64,000 nt of DNA from Glutamicibacter sp. JL.03c (GCF_025854375.1 NZ_CP107575.1:1612001-1676000), one strand, 5' to 3'; numbered from the stretch's first letter, positions 25,619 through 34,626 are shown. Notes: a model not told the origin generated them from the sequence alone. Translations and numbers: made by a program.

Positions 25619-25708
25619 CACATAATTCGCGGCCTGACGCCAATCGGCAACCCCTGGGATGCTGTGCAGTGCATCACCTGCGCCCCAAGGGCTGAAAAGT
25701 TGCTGGCA

Positions 25709-26317
25709 TCAGTCGTTCGGCGCGATCCTGGATGCGATCCTACGAGCTTCGTCGCTGCTCGGGCCGGGAGCGGGAACCATGATCGATTCGCGATAGTAGC
25801 GAAGTTCGTTAATGGAATCCTGGATATCTCCTAGTGCTCTGTGGTTGCCAGTTTTCGCTGGAGCCGCGTAGTGGGCCCTGGGGTACCAGCGGCGGCTGAG
25901 TTCCTTCAGCGTCGAGACATCAATGATCCTGTAGTGCAGGTGCTCGACAACCTCCGGCAAGTCGCGAGCCAGGAAGTTCTTGTCGGTGCCTACCGAATTG
26001 CCGCCTAGCAGCGCCTTCTTAGGCTCCGGGACATGCTTCTTGATGTAGTCCATGACCAGGTGCTGGGCCTCGCCCATGGTGATGCCTTCTTCGAGCTCGG
26101 GGAGCAGGCCGCTGACCGTATGCATATTGCGTACGAAGTCGTTCATCTGCGCCAAGGCCGCTGGCTCTGGCTTGATCACTACCTGGATTCCCTCGTCGAT
26201 GATCTCCAAATCCGAATCGGTGATCAGCACCGCAACTTCGATCAGCGCGTCATTAACCAGATCAAGGCCGGTCATCTCGCAGTCGATCCACACAATTTTT
26301 TCTGAATTACTAGCCAC
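25709..26317 (-). CDS. orn: Oligoribonuclease
   Basis: This DEDDh 3'-5' exonuclease degrades 2-5 nt RNAs and the c-di-GMP product pGpG. The 202 residues show 'IVWIDCEMTGLDL' (D12, E14), 'LLGGNSVGTDKNFLARDLPE' and 'NHRALGDIQDSINELRYYRE', covering the DEDDh residues. The start is a GTG; read on the minus strand, TAGATT lies exactly 6 bases upstream and no Shine-Dalgarno is present, so the mRNA is probably leaderless. Gene order with tRNA-His is typical of actinobacteria. Confidence 0.96.
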   Translation of the reverse strand: MASNSEKIVWIDCEMTGLDLVNDALIEVAVLITDSDLEIIDEGIQVVIKPEPAALAQMNDFVRNMHTVSGLLPELEEGITMGEAQHLVMDYIKKHVPEPKKALLGGNSVGTDKNFLARDLPEVVEHLHYRIIDVSTLKELSRRWYPRAHYAAPAKTGNHRALGDIQDSINELRYYRESIMVPAPGPSSDEARRIASRIAPND

Positions 26318-26323
26318 GTAACC

Positions 26324-26329
26324 AATCTA
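26324..26329 (-). promoter_or_regulatory. -10 box (TAGATT) of orn, leaderless type
   Basis: TAGATT followed by six bases (GGTTAC) and the GTG start at 26317. Confidence 0.5.
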
Positions 26330-26528
26330 CACGCGCAGAGTGGCTGTGGGGCAGCGCACGACGTGATTGCTCGCTCAGAAACGGTGTCCTGCCCCGGTTG
26401 TCCGGTGGTGTGATGCTAAAATCGACAGAGATTTCTGGCCGTTGAATCACCCGTTCGCAAGGGGAATCCCGATGCGGCGTTGGCCAAGATTTTCCGACCT
26501 TTAGTCCGCTACAGCACGAGGTGTCAGT

Positions 26529-28055
26529 GTGTCAGCCAGCAACGTAGAAGCAGTGCGCTCCCAGCCGGACGCTGGAGTGAATAGGACTCTGCTCAGCGGC
26601 GTTATGGGTGCTTCGCTGATACTTTTCGGCTCCTTCGGCACAGGCTGGCTGGCTAGCGTCTCGCCGCTGAACCGCGATCCCTTCTTCATCATGCTCCGCA
26701 CCGAATCGGCCGGGGTTATCACCTGCGTCATCCTGCTAGCCGTCGGCTGCTGGGTGCTGTTTCGTTCTTGGTGGCGGCTGGGCCAGAAGCTGAGCTCTTG
26801 GGGCGAAGGATCCCTCAAGATCGTTCGGCGTGCAGTCTGGCTGTGGAGCATTCCGATGTTCGTCGCGCTGCCGATCATGAGCCGTGACGTCTTCGCTTAT
26901 ATCGGCCAAGGGCGTTTGGTGGATGCCGGGCAGGATCCATATGTCGACGGTATTTCCAGCTTGAATAACTGGTTCCAGCTCGGTGCCGACACCATGTGGG
27001 CCCAAGACGGAACACCTTATGGCCCGCTGTTCCTGTCCATCGAGTACCTGGTGGTCAACATTGTCGGCGGTTCGACCGACGCCGCAATTCTTGTCTTCAA
27101 GGCTATCGCCTTTATCGGCGTCTTGCTCTGCCTGCACTTCGTGCCGAAGCTTGCCGAGCTGCATTCCGTTCCGGGAGCGAAGGCCACCTGGATGACCGTG
27201 GCGAACCCGCTGTTCCTGGTCAACTTCGTCGCGAGCGCGCACAACGATGCGCTGATGACCGGCCTGTCGGTTTGGGCGGTATACCTTGCCTGCAAGCGCC
27301 ACGGGTTCTGGGCGATTGTCGTGTTGGCAGCCTCTATTGGCGTCAAGCCAATCACTTTGGTCCTGTTGCCGTTTATCGGCCTGCTGTGGGCCGGGCCTCA
27401 AGCCAACTGGCCACGCCGCATTCTCTACTGGTTCTACTCCGGCATGATCTTCCTGGCCCTCATGACGGTGGTCGGCTGGCTCAATGGATACTGGTTCGGC
27501 TGGCTGGAAGTCATGCTCAACTACACCGGCGCCGGATTCTCGATCTTCGCCCCGCTGGGCCTGATGACCGTGGCGATCTCCAGTATTTTCCATTCCTTCG
27601 GACTGGAATCGGATTCAGTGCTCTCGGTCATCAAGACTGCCGGGCGACTAATCGGTGTGGTCATGGCGATTGTGCTGATGTTCCGCGGCAAGTACTCCCA
27701 TCTTGTGCAGCGCATGGCTATCGCGTTCTCGGCGATCGTGGTCCTCTCGCCAGTCATCCAGCCGTGGTACTTGTTGTGGCTGCTGCCATTCTTCGCGGCC
27801 ACCGGCCTGCGGGATGATTGGCAGATGCTCTGGCTTCACCTGACCACGATCTTCTTCCTGGCCTATCAGGCAGCCGACCAGATCTTCGTCTGGCAGTTCC
27901 TCCAAGAGTCATTGGTTCCTCGCGTCCAGATGATTTCTTGGGGCATCTCCATCGCCTGCGCGATCTACCTGGTGTTCTTCGATCCGAAGACCAAGTCCAT
28001 CTGCCCGGATCTTCTCAGTTCCACGAACTGGCTGAAGAAGTCGAAGAAGGCCTAG
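26529..28055 (+). CDS. mptB: Polyprenol-phosphomannose-dependent alpha-1,6-mannosyltransferase (MptB type), copy 1
   Basis: The 508-residue GT-C membrane protein has about a dozen hydrophobic helices. The first loop holds 'SRDVFAYIGQGRLVDAGQDPY', where the acidic residue of the GT-C catalytic loop is expected, followed by 'DGTPYGPLFLSIEYLV'. Further on are 'SAHNDALMTGLSVWAVYLA', 'GVKPITLVLLPF' and 'VIQPWYLLWLLPFFA'. MptB-type enzymes extend the mannan backbone of lipomannan on the outer side of the membrane, using polyprenol-phosphomannose. GTG start with GAGG 7 bases upstream. A second member follows directly, overlapping at the stop/start. Confidence 0.85.
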   Translation: MSASNVEAVRSQPDAGVNRTLLSGVMGASLILFGSFGTGWLASVSPLNRDPFFIMLRTESAGVITCVILLAVGCWVLFRSWWRLGQKLSSWGEGSLKIVRRAVWLWSIPMFVALPIMSRDVFAYIGQGRLVDAGQDPYVDGISSLNNWFQLGADTMWAQDGTPYGPLFLSIEYLVVNIVGGSTDAAILVFKAIAFIGVLLCLHFVPKLAELHSVPGAKATWMTVANPLFLVNFVASAHNDALMTGLSVWAVYLACKRHGFWAIVVLAASIGVKPITLVLLPFIGLLWAGPQANWPRRILYWFYSGMIFLALMTVVGWLNGYWFGWLEVMLNYTGAGFSIFAPLGLMTVAISSIFHSFGLESDSVLSVIKTAGRLIGVVMAIVLMFRGKYSHLVQRMAIAFSAIVVLSPVIQPWYLLWLLPFFAATGLRDDWQMLWLHLTTIFFLAYQAADQIFVWQFLQESLVPRVQMISWGISIACAIYLVFFDPKTKSICPDLLSSTNWLKKSKKA

Positions 28056-29569
28056 TGGCCGTGATGGACATTAGCCGGAAACTCCTGGGGGAGAGTCTGC
28101 GCTCACTGGGATGGCAGGGCTTTGCCGCCTCCGCGATGATCACCGTGGCTTCCTGGGGGATTGGCTGGTTCCCGCGCAACCAGCTCTCGCCTCTGGCGCG
28201 CAGCGGATTCTTCATTGAATTCCGCACTGACGTCAGCGGCGTCATCACCTGCATCATCTTGATGGCCCTGGGCATGGTCTGGCTGACCCGGACCTGGATT
28301 GTCGCCAGGCCACGGGTCCAGGTGGCCACCGGAATCACCCACCGGGAGCTGGGACGGCTCTTCGGAATGTGGTCGGCGCCCTTGATGTTCAGCTTCCCGA
28401 TTCTCAGCCGTGACGTGTACTCCTACCTTGCGCAGGGCCGGATGCTGCACGCGGATAAATCACCTTATCTCGAAGGCATCTCAGCGTTGCCGGGATGGTT
28501 TGACGGCGGCTCGGACGGGCTCTGGGCTCAATCGCCGTCACCCTACGGCCCTTTCTTTCTGGTGCTGGCCCGCTTCATCTTCTTCGTTTCCAATGGCGTT
28601 CCGGAAATCGGCGTGGGCCTGTTGCGAATTGTCGCCGTGCTTGGCGTCCTCGGCTGTTTCCACTTCACCGCGAAACTTGCACAGAAAATGGGCCAAAACC
28701 CTCATTGGGCCAACTGGGCAATCGTCGGCAACCCGCTGTTCCTTTTAACCATGATCGGTGGAGTTCACAACGACGCGCTGATGATCGCTGGAGTGTTCTG
28801 CGCATTTGCCTACGCCTATGACCGCCGGCCGGCAGCGGCTACCTTGGCCTTGGCCATTGCCGTTTCGGTTAAGCCCATCGTCCTGCTCGTACTCCCATTC
28901 ATCGGCCTGATCCTTCTCGACAAGAACCCGTCCAAGCGCGCCCGCTGGGCCGTATGGGCCAAGGTCGTCGTCTTGTCGCTGATCTGGCTTGGCATCATCG
29001 GCGCCGTAACAAACCTGTGGTTTGGCTGGCTGCCAGCAATGTTCTCTGCCGGCGATGCCGCATTCCCGTATGCGCCGGTGGGTTTGATCGGGTGGAGCGT
29101 CAGCAATGTGGCGGGACTTCTGGGTGGCAACATCGCTTTTGTCAACGGGCTAGTGGTGGCACTTTTCCAGCTGCTGGGCTTGGCCATCGTCGCCCGACTG
29201 GCACTGGCCAAGGACATCTCGAATCCCGTGCGTTTGGCAGCATGGTCGCTCTCGGCCGCTGTGCTGCTGGCCCCGATTATCCAGCCGTGGTACATCCTGT
29301 GGCTCATCGCGTTATTCGCAATATCGCACCGAGTTTCCTGGTCATCGGAAAAGTTGATGATCTACGTTTCCAGCTTGATCCTGGTGGCAGTTTTTGTTGA
29401 CCAGCTCTCCATCGAACAGTGGCACTCAGCATGGATGATGCGCACCTTCGCCGGGGTGCTCGTGGTACTGCTCTTCGCCGGTCTCTTCAGTTTTGATGCG
29501 AAGACCCGGCAGATCCTGGCAGGCCCGGTTGGGCCCTTGGGCATGGCGCACCCGGGGAAAAAGAAATAG
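28055..29569 (+). CDS. mptB: Polyprenol-phosphomannose-dependent alpha-1,6-mannosyltransferase (MptB type), copy 2
   Basis: This 504-residue GT-C protein is a diverged relative of the preceding gene: 'SRDVYSYLAQGRMLHADKSPY', 'SPSPYGPFFLVLARFIF', 'GGVHNDALMIAGVFCAF', 'SVKPIVLLVLPFIGLI' and 'IIQPWYILWLIALFA' align with the same positions there. The GTG at 28055 overlaps the last base of the previous stop (TAGTG); a GTG at 28061 or ATG at 28064 is possible, since GAAGG at 28046-28050 suits 28061 best. The two proteins are likely to add mannose at different steps, by analogy with MptA/MptB in corynebacteria. Confidence 0.84.
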   Translation: MAVMDISRKLLGESLRSLGWQGFAASAMITVASWGIGWFPRNQLSPLARSGFFIEFRTDVSGVITCIILMALGMVWLTRTWIVARPRVQVATGITHRELGRLFGMWSAPLMFSFPILSRDVYSYLAQGRMLHADKSPYLEGISALPGWFDGGSDGLWAQSPSPYGPFFLVLARFIFFVSNGVPEIGVGLLRIVAVLGVLGCFHFTAKLAQKMGQNPHWANWAIVGNPLFLLTMIGGVHNDALMIAGVFCAFAYAYDRRPAAATLALAIAVSVKPIVLLVLPFIGLILLDKNPSKRARWAVWAKVVVLSLIWLGIIGAVTNLWFGWLPAMFSAGDAAFPYAPVGLIGWSVSNVAGLLGGNIAFVNGLVVALFQLLGLAIVARLALAKDISNPVRLAAWSLSAAVLLAPIIQPWYILWLIALFAISHRVSWSSEKLMIYVSSLILVAVFVDQLSIEQWHSAWMMRTFAGVLVVLLFAGLFSFDAKTRQILAGPVGPLGMAHPGKKK

Positions 29570-29626
29570 CCAAGATCACATCATCGGGCACAGGCTCCTC
29601 TACGCACCGTCGGCTTAGATAGAAAT

Positions 29627-30745
29627 ATGCAAACGATGATCTGGCCTGCGGCCGTTGCCGTGCTCGGCGCGGCCTTTTTTCTTGGCGCGGCCGGCATCTT
29701 CCTGCTGGCGGTGCAGTACCGCCGCCATGGCCGGCTTTCCTGGCGCCGCACCATCACCACAGCCACCGCGGCAATCTACGGGTTCGGGCTGTTCAGCTAC
29801 ACCATGCTGCCGTTGCCGGAAACCCGCGAAGCGGCGTGCTTCACCGGGCTGGGCATCACCCAGGCAGACCCGGGCCACTTCCTGAATGACTTCAGGGCAA
29901 GCATTGCCGAACTCGGTCTACGTGGATTCGCAACAAGCTTCGTCCTATGGCAAGTGCTGTTCAACATCATCTTGTTCATGCCGCTGGGAATCCTGGCCGT
30001 GCGGTGGCTGCGCGGCAACATATTCACTGGCATGATGCTGGGCTTCGCTGCGTCCCTGGCAATTGAATTGACTCAATATACCGGTATCTGGGGGCTGTAC
30101 GATTGCGCCTATCGCGTCGCCGACGTCGATGACCTGATCATGAACACCGGTGGCGCATTCATCGGTGCCGTTTTCGCGTATCTTCCGATCTTCGGTTTCC
30201 TCACCGGCCCCAAGGAAGGCGACGCCCGCGATGCGGCGCCCCGCAGGGTCACACGATCCCGTCGCGCGCTGGCCAATGTATTCGATGCAGCGATCACCAC
30301 CGGTGCCGTCTTTGCAATCACGGGCACGCTGTCATTGATTGAAAGGCTCGGCGGGCCGGCCGCCAATGAACGCCTGATGAATTTCTGGATCCCCTTGGTG
30401 GCCGTGTCCTTCGTCTTCATGCTCCCCAGCCTCAGCCGGGGCCGTGCGACACTCGGACAGCGCTGCGCCTGGCTCATCGTGACTGATGGCCGCGCTGAAC
30501 GCGCATCGGCAGGGCGAGCGCTATTGCGCAGCATCATAGGATTCGGCGGGATCACCTTCCTGTTCCAGATTTCCACCAGCTTGACGGAAGTCAGCCCCTA
30601 CCCGGTACTGAACATGCTGGTCACTGCCTATATCGCGGTAAGCGCGGTCTTTTTCCTCTCCGACGGGCACCAGCGGGGGCTCGCAGGGAAAGCCACCGGG
30701 ACCGGGTTCATTGATCGCCGGGCCATATCAATCCCCGAGCATTAG
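29627..30745 (+). CDS. VanZ-like and RDD-domain membrane protein
   Basis: The 372-residue protein joins two membrane domains. Residues about 10-185 are VanZ-like ('LFNIILFMPLGILAVRWL', 'ASLAIELTQYTGIWGLYDCA', 'DVDDLIMNTGGAFIGAVFAY'). Residues about 215-350 are RDD-like ('ANVFDAAITTGAVFAITG', 'LGQRCAWLIVTDGRAERA'). VanZ is linked to teicoplanin resistance and RDD proteins to various transport roles; neither function is certain here. It follows the mptB pair by 57 bases and may share a transcript. There is no clear Shine-Dalgarno before the ATG. Confidence 0.8.
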   Translation: MQTMIWPAAVAVLGAAFFLGAAGIFLLAVQYRRHGRLSWRRTITTATAAIYGFGLFSYTMLPLPETREAACFTGLGITQADPGHFLNDFRASIAELGLRGFATSFVLWQVLFNIILFMPLGILAVRWLRGNIFTGMMLGFAASLAIELTQYTGIWGLYDCAYRVADVDDLIMNTGGAFIGAVFAYLPIFGFLTGPKEGDARDAAPRRVTRSRRALANVFDAAITTGAVFAITGTLSLIERLGGPAANERLMNFWIPLVAVSFVFMLPSLSRGRATLGQRCAWLIVTDGRAERASAGRALLRSIIGFGGITFLFQISTSLTEVSPYPVLNMLVTAYIAVSAVFFLSDGHQRGLAGKATGTGFIDRRAISIPEH

Positions 30746-30801
30746 CACCAGTGAATTGGGGCTAAAATAGACACTGGTGGCTTTTGACCAGTGCGTTGGG
30801 G
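30746..30801. promoter_or_regulatory. Three copies of an ACCAGTG element upstream of the DUF2637 gene
   Basis: ACCAGTGAATTGGGG (30747-30761) and ACCAGTGCGTTGGGG (30787-30801) are direct repeats with 13 of 15 matches, exactly 40 bases apart. CACTGGTG at 30772-30779 is the inverted core. The first copy and the inverted one could also form a weak hairpin after the VanZ-RDD gene (30746-30779). Confidence 0.45.
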
Positions 30802-30861
30802 TCATCACACTCGCCTTCGACGACATATCCGAATACTGAGAAGTAAGGTCTGCCCAGCAGC

Positions 30862-31641
30862 ATGGAAGAAAAAAACCCTGAGGTCCCGAACGAACCGCAC
30901 AACGCAGTCCTAGGTACCGCCGTTGGCGCAACGGTCCTGATTGCCGTTGGCGCATTCGTGCTCTCCTTCGCCGCACTGACCGACTTGGCAGAACGCTCGG
31001 GCATCAGCCCGCGCCTGGCATGGATCTGGCCAATCATCATTGACGGCATGATCGTGGCCGCCACCGTCGCGATTGTTGCCCTGAACGGCTTCAGCCGCAA
31101 GGCCATGATCTACCCGTGGTCGCTGTTGTTCTTCGGCGCGATCGTTTCGACCGCAGCGAACTCCACGCACGCCATCTTGACCGTGGATTCCATAGAAAAC
31201 GGCGTGCCGCCACTGGTTTCAGCATTGGTCGCAGCCATGCCGCCAATCGTCCTCTTGGCCATTACCCACTTGACCGTGCACATGTACCAGAAGAAGTCGT
31301 GGGCCGCGAAAATCCACGCGGACCTGGCCTATGACGAAGAGCAGGAGAATGCCCGGAAGTACGGCGTGGCCTACGACGACGGCTACAACGCCGCGTTGAC
31401 CGACGCCCAGACCGCTGAAGATGAGCGCATGGCTGCCTTGGCCCAGGAGCACCAGGACGCCCTGGCTCGTGCCCGCGCCGAGGGCATTGCCAGCGCACGC
31501 GCTGATGCCAAGGTCACCCCGATCAAGCAGAACACCCAGCCTGCAAAGAACACTGCCCAGCCTAAGGCCGGGCAGTCGCAGCCAACCGACGACAAAGCTC
31601 CACTGTATGACGACCTGGCCAAGACCCTGAACCGCCCATAA
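30862..31641 (+). CDS. DUF2637 domain membrane protein
   Basis: The 259-residue protein has an N-terminal block of four hydrophobic helices with the DUF2637 features 'SFAALTDLAERSGISPRLAWIWPIIIDGMI' (quoted in part: 'AWIWPIIIDGMI') and 'AMPPIVLLAITHLTVHM'. A cytosolic tail rich in Glu, Ala and Lys follows and is probably coiled-coil (residues 155-215). Relatives are often on actinomycete plasmids as transfer or spread proteins, and the chromosomal forms have no known function. A TAAGGT 12 bases before the ATG could be the -10 box of a near-leaderless transcript; a ribosome site is not obvious. Confidence 0.78.
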   Translation: MEEKNPEVPNEPHNAVLGTAVGATVLIAVGAFVLSFAALTDLAERSGISPRLAWIWPIIIDGMIVAATVAIVALNGFSRKAMIYPWSLLFFGAIVSTAANSTHAILTVDSIENGVPPLVSALVAAMPPIVLLAITHLTVHMYQKKSWAAKIHADLAYDEEQENARKYGVAYDDGYNAALTDAQTAEDERMAALAQEHQDALARARAEGIASARADAKVTPIKQNTQPAKNTAQPKAGQSQPTDDKAPLYDDLAKTLNRP

Positions 31642-31726
31642 GGTTCATCGATTATCAACCCGGTCGGATCGATACGGAGCACAAGGACTGTAGAGCAACG
31701 CGCAGATCAGCAACGAGGAGGCAGCT

Positions 31727-32824
31727 ATGACGGAATCCCAGCATGAGCCAAAGAACGACGAGTTCTCGGAGCACATCGAGAACTCCGTTGAACAGTACAA
31801 GTCTGTCGCCGGCGAGCTGAATACCGTCATGTCTGCCATGAAGGCAAAGATCCGCGGACTCTTTGCCCAAAGCGAAGTCCAGCCCTTGTTCATCACCGGC
31901 CGGGTCAAGTCACCGCAATCATTCCGCGCGAAGGCATCGCGCCGATTGCAGGAAACGACCGAGAGCGCCCCGGTGCTCGAATTCCCCAATCCGCTGCGCG
32001 AAATTCACGACATGGTCGGGATCCGCATCATCGTGATGCTGCCGCATGAAATCCAGCAGGTGGCAAGCCTGATCAAAGCCCACCGTGACTCCTTCGACTG
32101 CCGCAGCGACCGCGAGAAGGACATCGGCTCGGTGGAATCGGGAACCTACGGCTACTCGTCGAGGCACCTGCTGCTCAAGACCCGCAGCGAACCGACTGTC
32201 CGGAAGTTCCAGGAAGCGCTGGGAAAGCCCGTGGTTGCCAGTGGGAACTTCGTGTTCGAAGTCCAGATCCGCACGGTGCTGCAGCACGCGTGGAGCGAGA
32301 TGGAACACGATATCCGGTTCAAGCATCCCGGTGAGGCCGCATGGAATCCCCAGATCGACCGCCACTTCACCGCAACCGCAGCCATGCTGGAAACGGTGGA
32401 AGACTACTTCACCGACATCGACGAGCTGTACCATCGGCTCAACGGGTACCACGACGAAAAGGGCTCCGGTGCCGAGCCATTGACCGACGAGAAAATCGGC
32501 GAAATCTGGCAAACCCTGCTCCCGCACGTTGACCGTAAACGCGACGATGACTGGTCGTGGGCATCAGAACTGCTCGATGCGCACGAGATCAACCAGACTT
32601 GGCAGCTGGCTCAGCTCCTAGATGCCAATGTGGTGACCGATGTGCGTGCCGCGTTGGATCATCGCTATTCGCCGGGCCCGGATCGCCTGCTGGATGATGT
32701 GCTGCTCTGGCGTTTCGGCAAGGAGCACATCGACAAGACCAGCGGTGGAGATCTTCGTCGTGAAGGCTCGCTGCGTCGCCGCCTGATCCAGATGAAGGAC
32801 TACCGTTCCCAGCTGGGACGGTAG
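31727..32824 (+). CDS. RelA/SpoT-domain GTP pyrophosphokinase (small alarmone synthetase type)
   Basis: The 365-residue protein has only a synthetase domain, with no HD hydrolase or TGS/ACT parts. Motifs are 'TGRVKSPQSFRAK', 'DMVGIRIIVMLP', 'TYGYSSRHLLLK' and 'EVQIRTVLQHAWSEMEHDI', which carry the substrate and catalytic residues of (p)ppGpp synthetases. It would transfer pyrophosphate from ATP to GTP or GDP. The C-terminal 140 residues are not a known module. A strong GAGGAGG site precedes the ATG. It is downstream of the DUF2637 gene by 85 bases. Confidence 0.88.
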   Translation: MTESQHEPKNDEFSEHIENSVEQYKSVAGELNTVMSAMKAKIRGLFAQSEVQPLFITGRVKSPQSFRAKASRRLQETTESAPVLEFPNPLREIHDMVGIRIIVMLPHEIQQVASLIKAHRDSFDCRSDREKDIGSVESGTYGYSSRHLLLKTRSEPTVRKFQEALGKPVVASGNFVFEVQIRTVLQHAWSEMEHDIRFKHPGEAAWNPQIDRHFTATAAMLETVEDYFTDIDELYHRLNGYHDEKGSGAEPLTDEKIGEIWQTLLPHVDRKRDDDWSWASELLDAHEINQTWQLAQLLDANVVTDVRAALDHRYSPGPDRLLDDVLLWRFGKEHIDKTSGGDLRREGSLRRRLIQMKDYRSQLGR

Positions 32825-32957
32825 AAAGCCACAAGTCGGCGCTGGACTGTTAGTTTATGCACTTTCCTCCAGCGCACAGGGCTTTGGCCGGTAGACTAGT
32901 TAAGTTGCCCAATTATTGGGCCAAGATTTTTCTCACCGCGTGAAAGGGCCACACCAT

Positions 32958-34559
32958 ATGATTTCCGTAGCCAACCTTGAGCTACGCGTCGGCGCCCGCT
33001 TGCTGATGGACGAAGTGAACTTCCGCATCGACAAGGGCGACAAGATCGGACTGGTGGGACGTAACGGCGCCGGCAAGACCACGATGACCAAGGTCCTCGC
33101 TGGTGAGAGCCAGCCAACCGCTGGCGAAGTAGTCCACAAGGGATCCATCGGCTACCTTCCGCAGGACCCGAAGACCCCGGATATGGAGCAGCTGGCCCGC
33201 GACCGTATTCTCGGCGCCCGTGGCCTCGACGTCGTTGTAGGCAAGCTCGCGAAGAACCGCGACGAGATGGCCAGCGATGATCCTGCGGTTTCGGCCAAAG
33301 CCATGCGCCGCTATGACCGGCTGGAAGCCGAGTTCATCGCCGCCGGTGGCTACGCTGCCGAGTCTGAAGCCGCAGCCATTTGCGCCAACCTGGATTTGCC
33401 AGATCGCATTCTCGACCAGCCGCTGCGCACGCTTTCCGGCGGCCAGCGCCGCCGTGTGGAGCTGGCCCGAATCCTGTACTCGGACGCGGAAACCCTGCTG
33501 CTTGACGAGCCGACGAACCACTTGGATGTCGACTCGATCAACTGGCTGCGCGACTTCATCAAGAACTACCCAGGCGGCGTGCTGATGATCAGCCACGACA
33601 CCGGGCTGATGGAAGAGACCGTCAACAAGGTCCTGAATCTGGACGCGAACCGTGGCGTGGTTGACGTCTACAACATGAACTGGAAGCGCTACAAGATCCA
33701 GCGTGAGACCGACGAGCGCGCCCGCAAGCGCGAACGCGCCAACATCGAGAAGAAGGCTTCGGTCCTGCTCACCCAGGCCAACCGCATGAAGGCCCGTGCT
33801 TCCGGCGCGTCGGCCGCGCAGTCCATGCTCAAGCGTGTTGACCGCATGCTCTCGGGGCTGCAGGAAGAGCGTGCCTCCGACAAGGTCGCCGCCCTGCGCT
33901 TCCCGGATCCGGCTCCTTGCGGCAAGACTCCTCTGATGGCCGAGGGGCTGTCAAAGGCCTATGGCTCGCTGGAAATCTTCAACGATGTCTCGCTGGCAAT
34001 CGACCGAGGCTCCAAGGTCGTCATCCTGGGTCTGAACGGCGCCGGCAAGACCACCTTGCTGCGCATGCTCGCCGGTGTCGCCGAACCTGATACCGGAAAG
34101 ATTGTTCCCGGCCATGGCCTGAAGATCGGCTACTTCGCCCAGGAACACGACACCCTGGATGCTGAAGCCACGGTGCTGGAGAATATGCGCCGCAATGCGC
34201 CAGAGCACCTCAACGACGCCGACGTGCGATCTATCCTTGGTTCGTTCCTCTTTGTCGGCGATGACGTGTCCAAGCCTGCCGGGGTGCTCTCCGGTGGCGA
34301 GAAGACCCGCCTGGCTCTGGCGACCATCGTGGCCTCCAGCGCCAATGTCCTGCTGCTTGACGAGCCGACCAACAACCTCGACCCGGCATCCCGTGCCGAG
34401 GTGCTCGGTGCGCTATCCACCTTCCCGGGTGCCGTGGTGATGGTCAGCCACGATGAGGGCGCAGTGATGTCTTTGAAGCCCGAGCGTGTGGTCATCCTGC
34501 CTGACGGCGACGAAGATCTGTTCAGCGAGGATTACCTGGAACTGGTCTCGCTGACTTAG
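32958..34559 (+). CDS. ABC-F family ATPase
   Basis: The 533-residue protein has two ABC domains and no membrane helices. The Walker A motifs are 'GRNGAGKTT' (34-42) and 'GLNGAGKTT', and the signatures are 'LSGGQRRRVELA' and 'LSGGEKTRLALA'. The linker between them is helical and basic, as in translational ABC-F factors that act on the ribosome. Walker B reads 'LLLDEPTNHLDVDS' and 'LLLDEPTNNLDPAS'. The ATG at 32958 has GAAAGG 10 bases upstream. Whether it is an antibiotic-resistance or housekeeping member cannot be told from the sequence alone. Confidence 0.92.
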   Translation: MISVANLELRVGARLLMDEVNFRIDKGDKIGLVGRNGAGKTTMTKVLAGESQPTAGEVVHKGSIGYLPQDPKTPDMEQLARDRILGARGLDVVVGKLAKNRDEMASDDPAVSAKAMRRYDRLEAEFIAAGGYAAESEAAAICANLDLPDRILDQPLRTLSGGQRRRVELARILYSDAETLLLDEPTNHLDVDSINWLRDFIKNYPGGVLMISHDTGLMEETVNKVLNLDANRGVVDVYNMNWKRYKIQRETDERARKRERANIEKKASVLLTQANRMKARASGASAAQSMLKRVDRMLSGLQEERASDKVAALRFPDPAPCGKTPLMAEGLSKAYGSLEIFNDVSLAIDRGSKVVILGLNGAGKTTLLRMLAGVAEPDTGKIVPGHGLKIGYFAQEHDTLDAEATVLENMRRNAPEHLNDADVRSILGSFLFVGDDVSKPAGVLSGGEKTRLALATIVASSANVLLLDEPTNNLDPASRAEVLGALSTFPGAVVMVSHDEGAVMSLKPERVVILPDGDEDLFSEDYLELVSLT

Positions 34560-34626
34560 GCCTAACGGACCGGCTCGAAATCTCGTAGGCTTGGCATAAC
34601 ACCATCAGAAGGGGTTGGGCCAAGCC

